NCBI GenBank assembly: GCA_038061695.1
Contig: JBBTYT010000002.1
Span: forward strand, 1-11,517
Direction: 5' to 3'
Source of the DNA: M10-OD1-4 sp038061695
GTDB lineage: Bacteria; Patescibacteriota; Minisyncoccia; GWC2-36-17; M10-OD1-4
Length of the DNA stretch: 11,517 nucleotides
Positions 11,276 to 11,517 of this stretch are shown in pieces. The stretch's first letter is position 1; each line of letters begins with the position of its first letter. Below the pieces are notes generated by a model. The model saw nothing but the letters and a program-made list of their open reading frames with translations, searched no databases and was not told the DNA's origin. The position numbers were made by a program, and so were the translations under genes.

Positions 11276-11517
11276 ATTTTGAACGAAACGACTAAACCGC
11301 TCCTATACCGCCACCGCTCGCTGACGCTCACCGCACTACAGAAAAGTTTTGTTCGCATTTTTTGATTTGCGCGCGCCAAATTTTTTCTAAAAAGGAAAGG
11401 ACATTTTTCTTTTTGGGGTTCTGCCCTCCAAGTATTCAGGCAGTGTGGCGGGGCTTCAATATGGACTCGGTTTTGCCAAACTATTTTTCTGGGGATTTGG
11501 ATTTGGCAAAACCGAGA
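11276..11517. other. Non-coding structured region, truncated by the window end
   Basis: I see no gene. The first part (11310-11340) carries the GC-rich motif CCGCCACCGCTCGCTGACGC, related in reverse to the window's left edge. A GCGCGCGCC block near 11372 is followed by an A/T-rich purine-pyrimidine stretch, GTGGCGGGGCTT (11445-11456) matching 21-32 exactly, and a 15-bp inverted repeat at the end. It may belong to a dispersed intergenic repeat family. Confidence 0.45.
11466..11516. repeat. 15-bp inverted repeat at the window's right edge
   Basis: CTCGGTTTTGCCAAA (11466-11480) and TTTGGCAAAACCGAG (11502-11516) are perfect arms around a 21-nt spacer containing GGATTTGGATTT. The RNA would form a stable stem-loop. 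No T-run is visible before the window ends, so terminator function cannot be judged. Confidence 0.7.

Noticed and set aside
1..11517. Alternative genetic code (UGA read as glycine)
   Set aside because: No long frame needs UGA read-through, and the genes end cleanly at TAA, TAG or TGA.

Overview
The window is AT-rich, with compact gene order, standard stop codons (TGA is used as a stop) and almost no Shine-Dalgarno sequences. It encodes a DUF6498-like membrane protein and a DUF5652-like small membrane protein, beside recG, leuS and tRNA-Arg genes of ordinary bacterial type. This combination suggests a Candidate Phyla Radiation (Patescibacteria, Parcubacteria-like) genome. That placement is an inference from family content and style; no 16S rRNA or other taxonomic marker is present.

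Layout. Positions 1-184 hold a GC-rich, hairpin-rich intergenic stretch and a good promoter for a DUF6498-like membrane protein (185-847). This gene ends in a 55-bp near-perfect palindrome (866-920). Next comes a 0.9-kb metal/thiol-stress cassette: an ArsR-family repressor with its own promoter and a palindromic operator, a small CHFC glutaredoxin, and a tiny Cys-rich protein built from five identical 15-bp repeats (GKCCG x5). The cassette is bracketed by a second, 96%-identical but 5'-truncated copy of the end of the DUF6498-like gene (1837-2231), so it sits between 395-bp direct repeats. The last four codons of the Cys-rich gene lie inside that second copy.

From 2232 to 2810 lies a self-contained unit (TTGACA promoter, leader hairpin, GGAGG, one orphan membrane-anchored protein, terminator). 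A DEDDh-type exonuclease with an altered last motif follows, joined to a complete recG (2871-5594). A membrane GT2 glycosyltransferase with DxD and QxxRW motifs is on the minus strand (5634-7181), divergent from a second orphan polytopic membrane protein that also has a Shine-Dalgarno site and a strong terminator (7251-7933). Two overlapping small envelope genes (DUF5652-like and a six-Cys single-pass protein, 8046-8601) converge on leuS (8606-11101, minus). The leuS promoter is overlapped by a 13-bp-arm palindrome. A tRNA-Arg(CCT) at 11201-11272 and a structured non-coding region close the window.

The most interesting part is 512-2231. It looks like a small mobile or recombination-delivered metal-response cassette, with a putative metallothionein-like product that has grown by tandem codon-block duplication. 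I see no transposase, integrase, CRISPR array or complete defence system. A wholly new multi-gene system cannot be claimed from this sequence alone.
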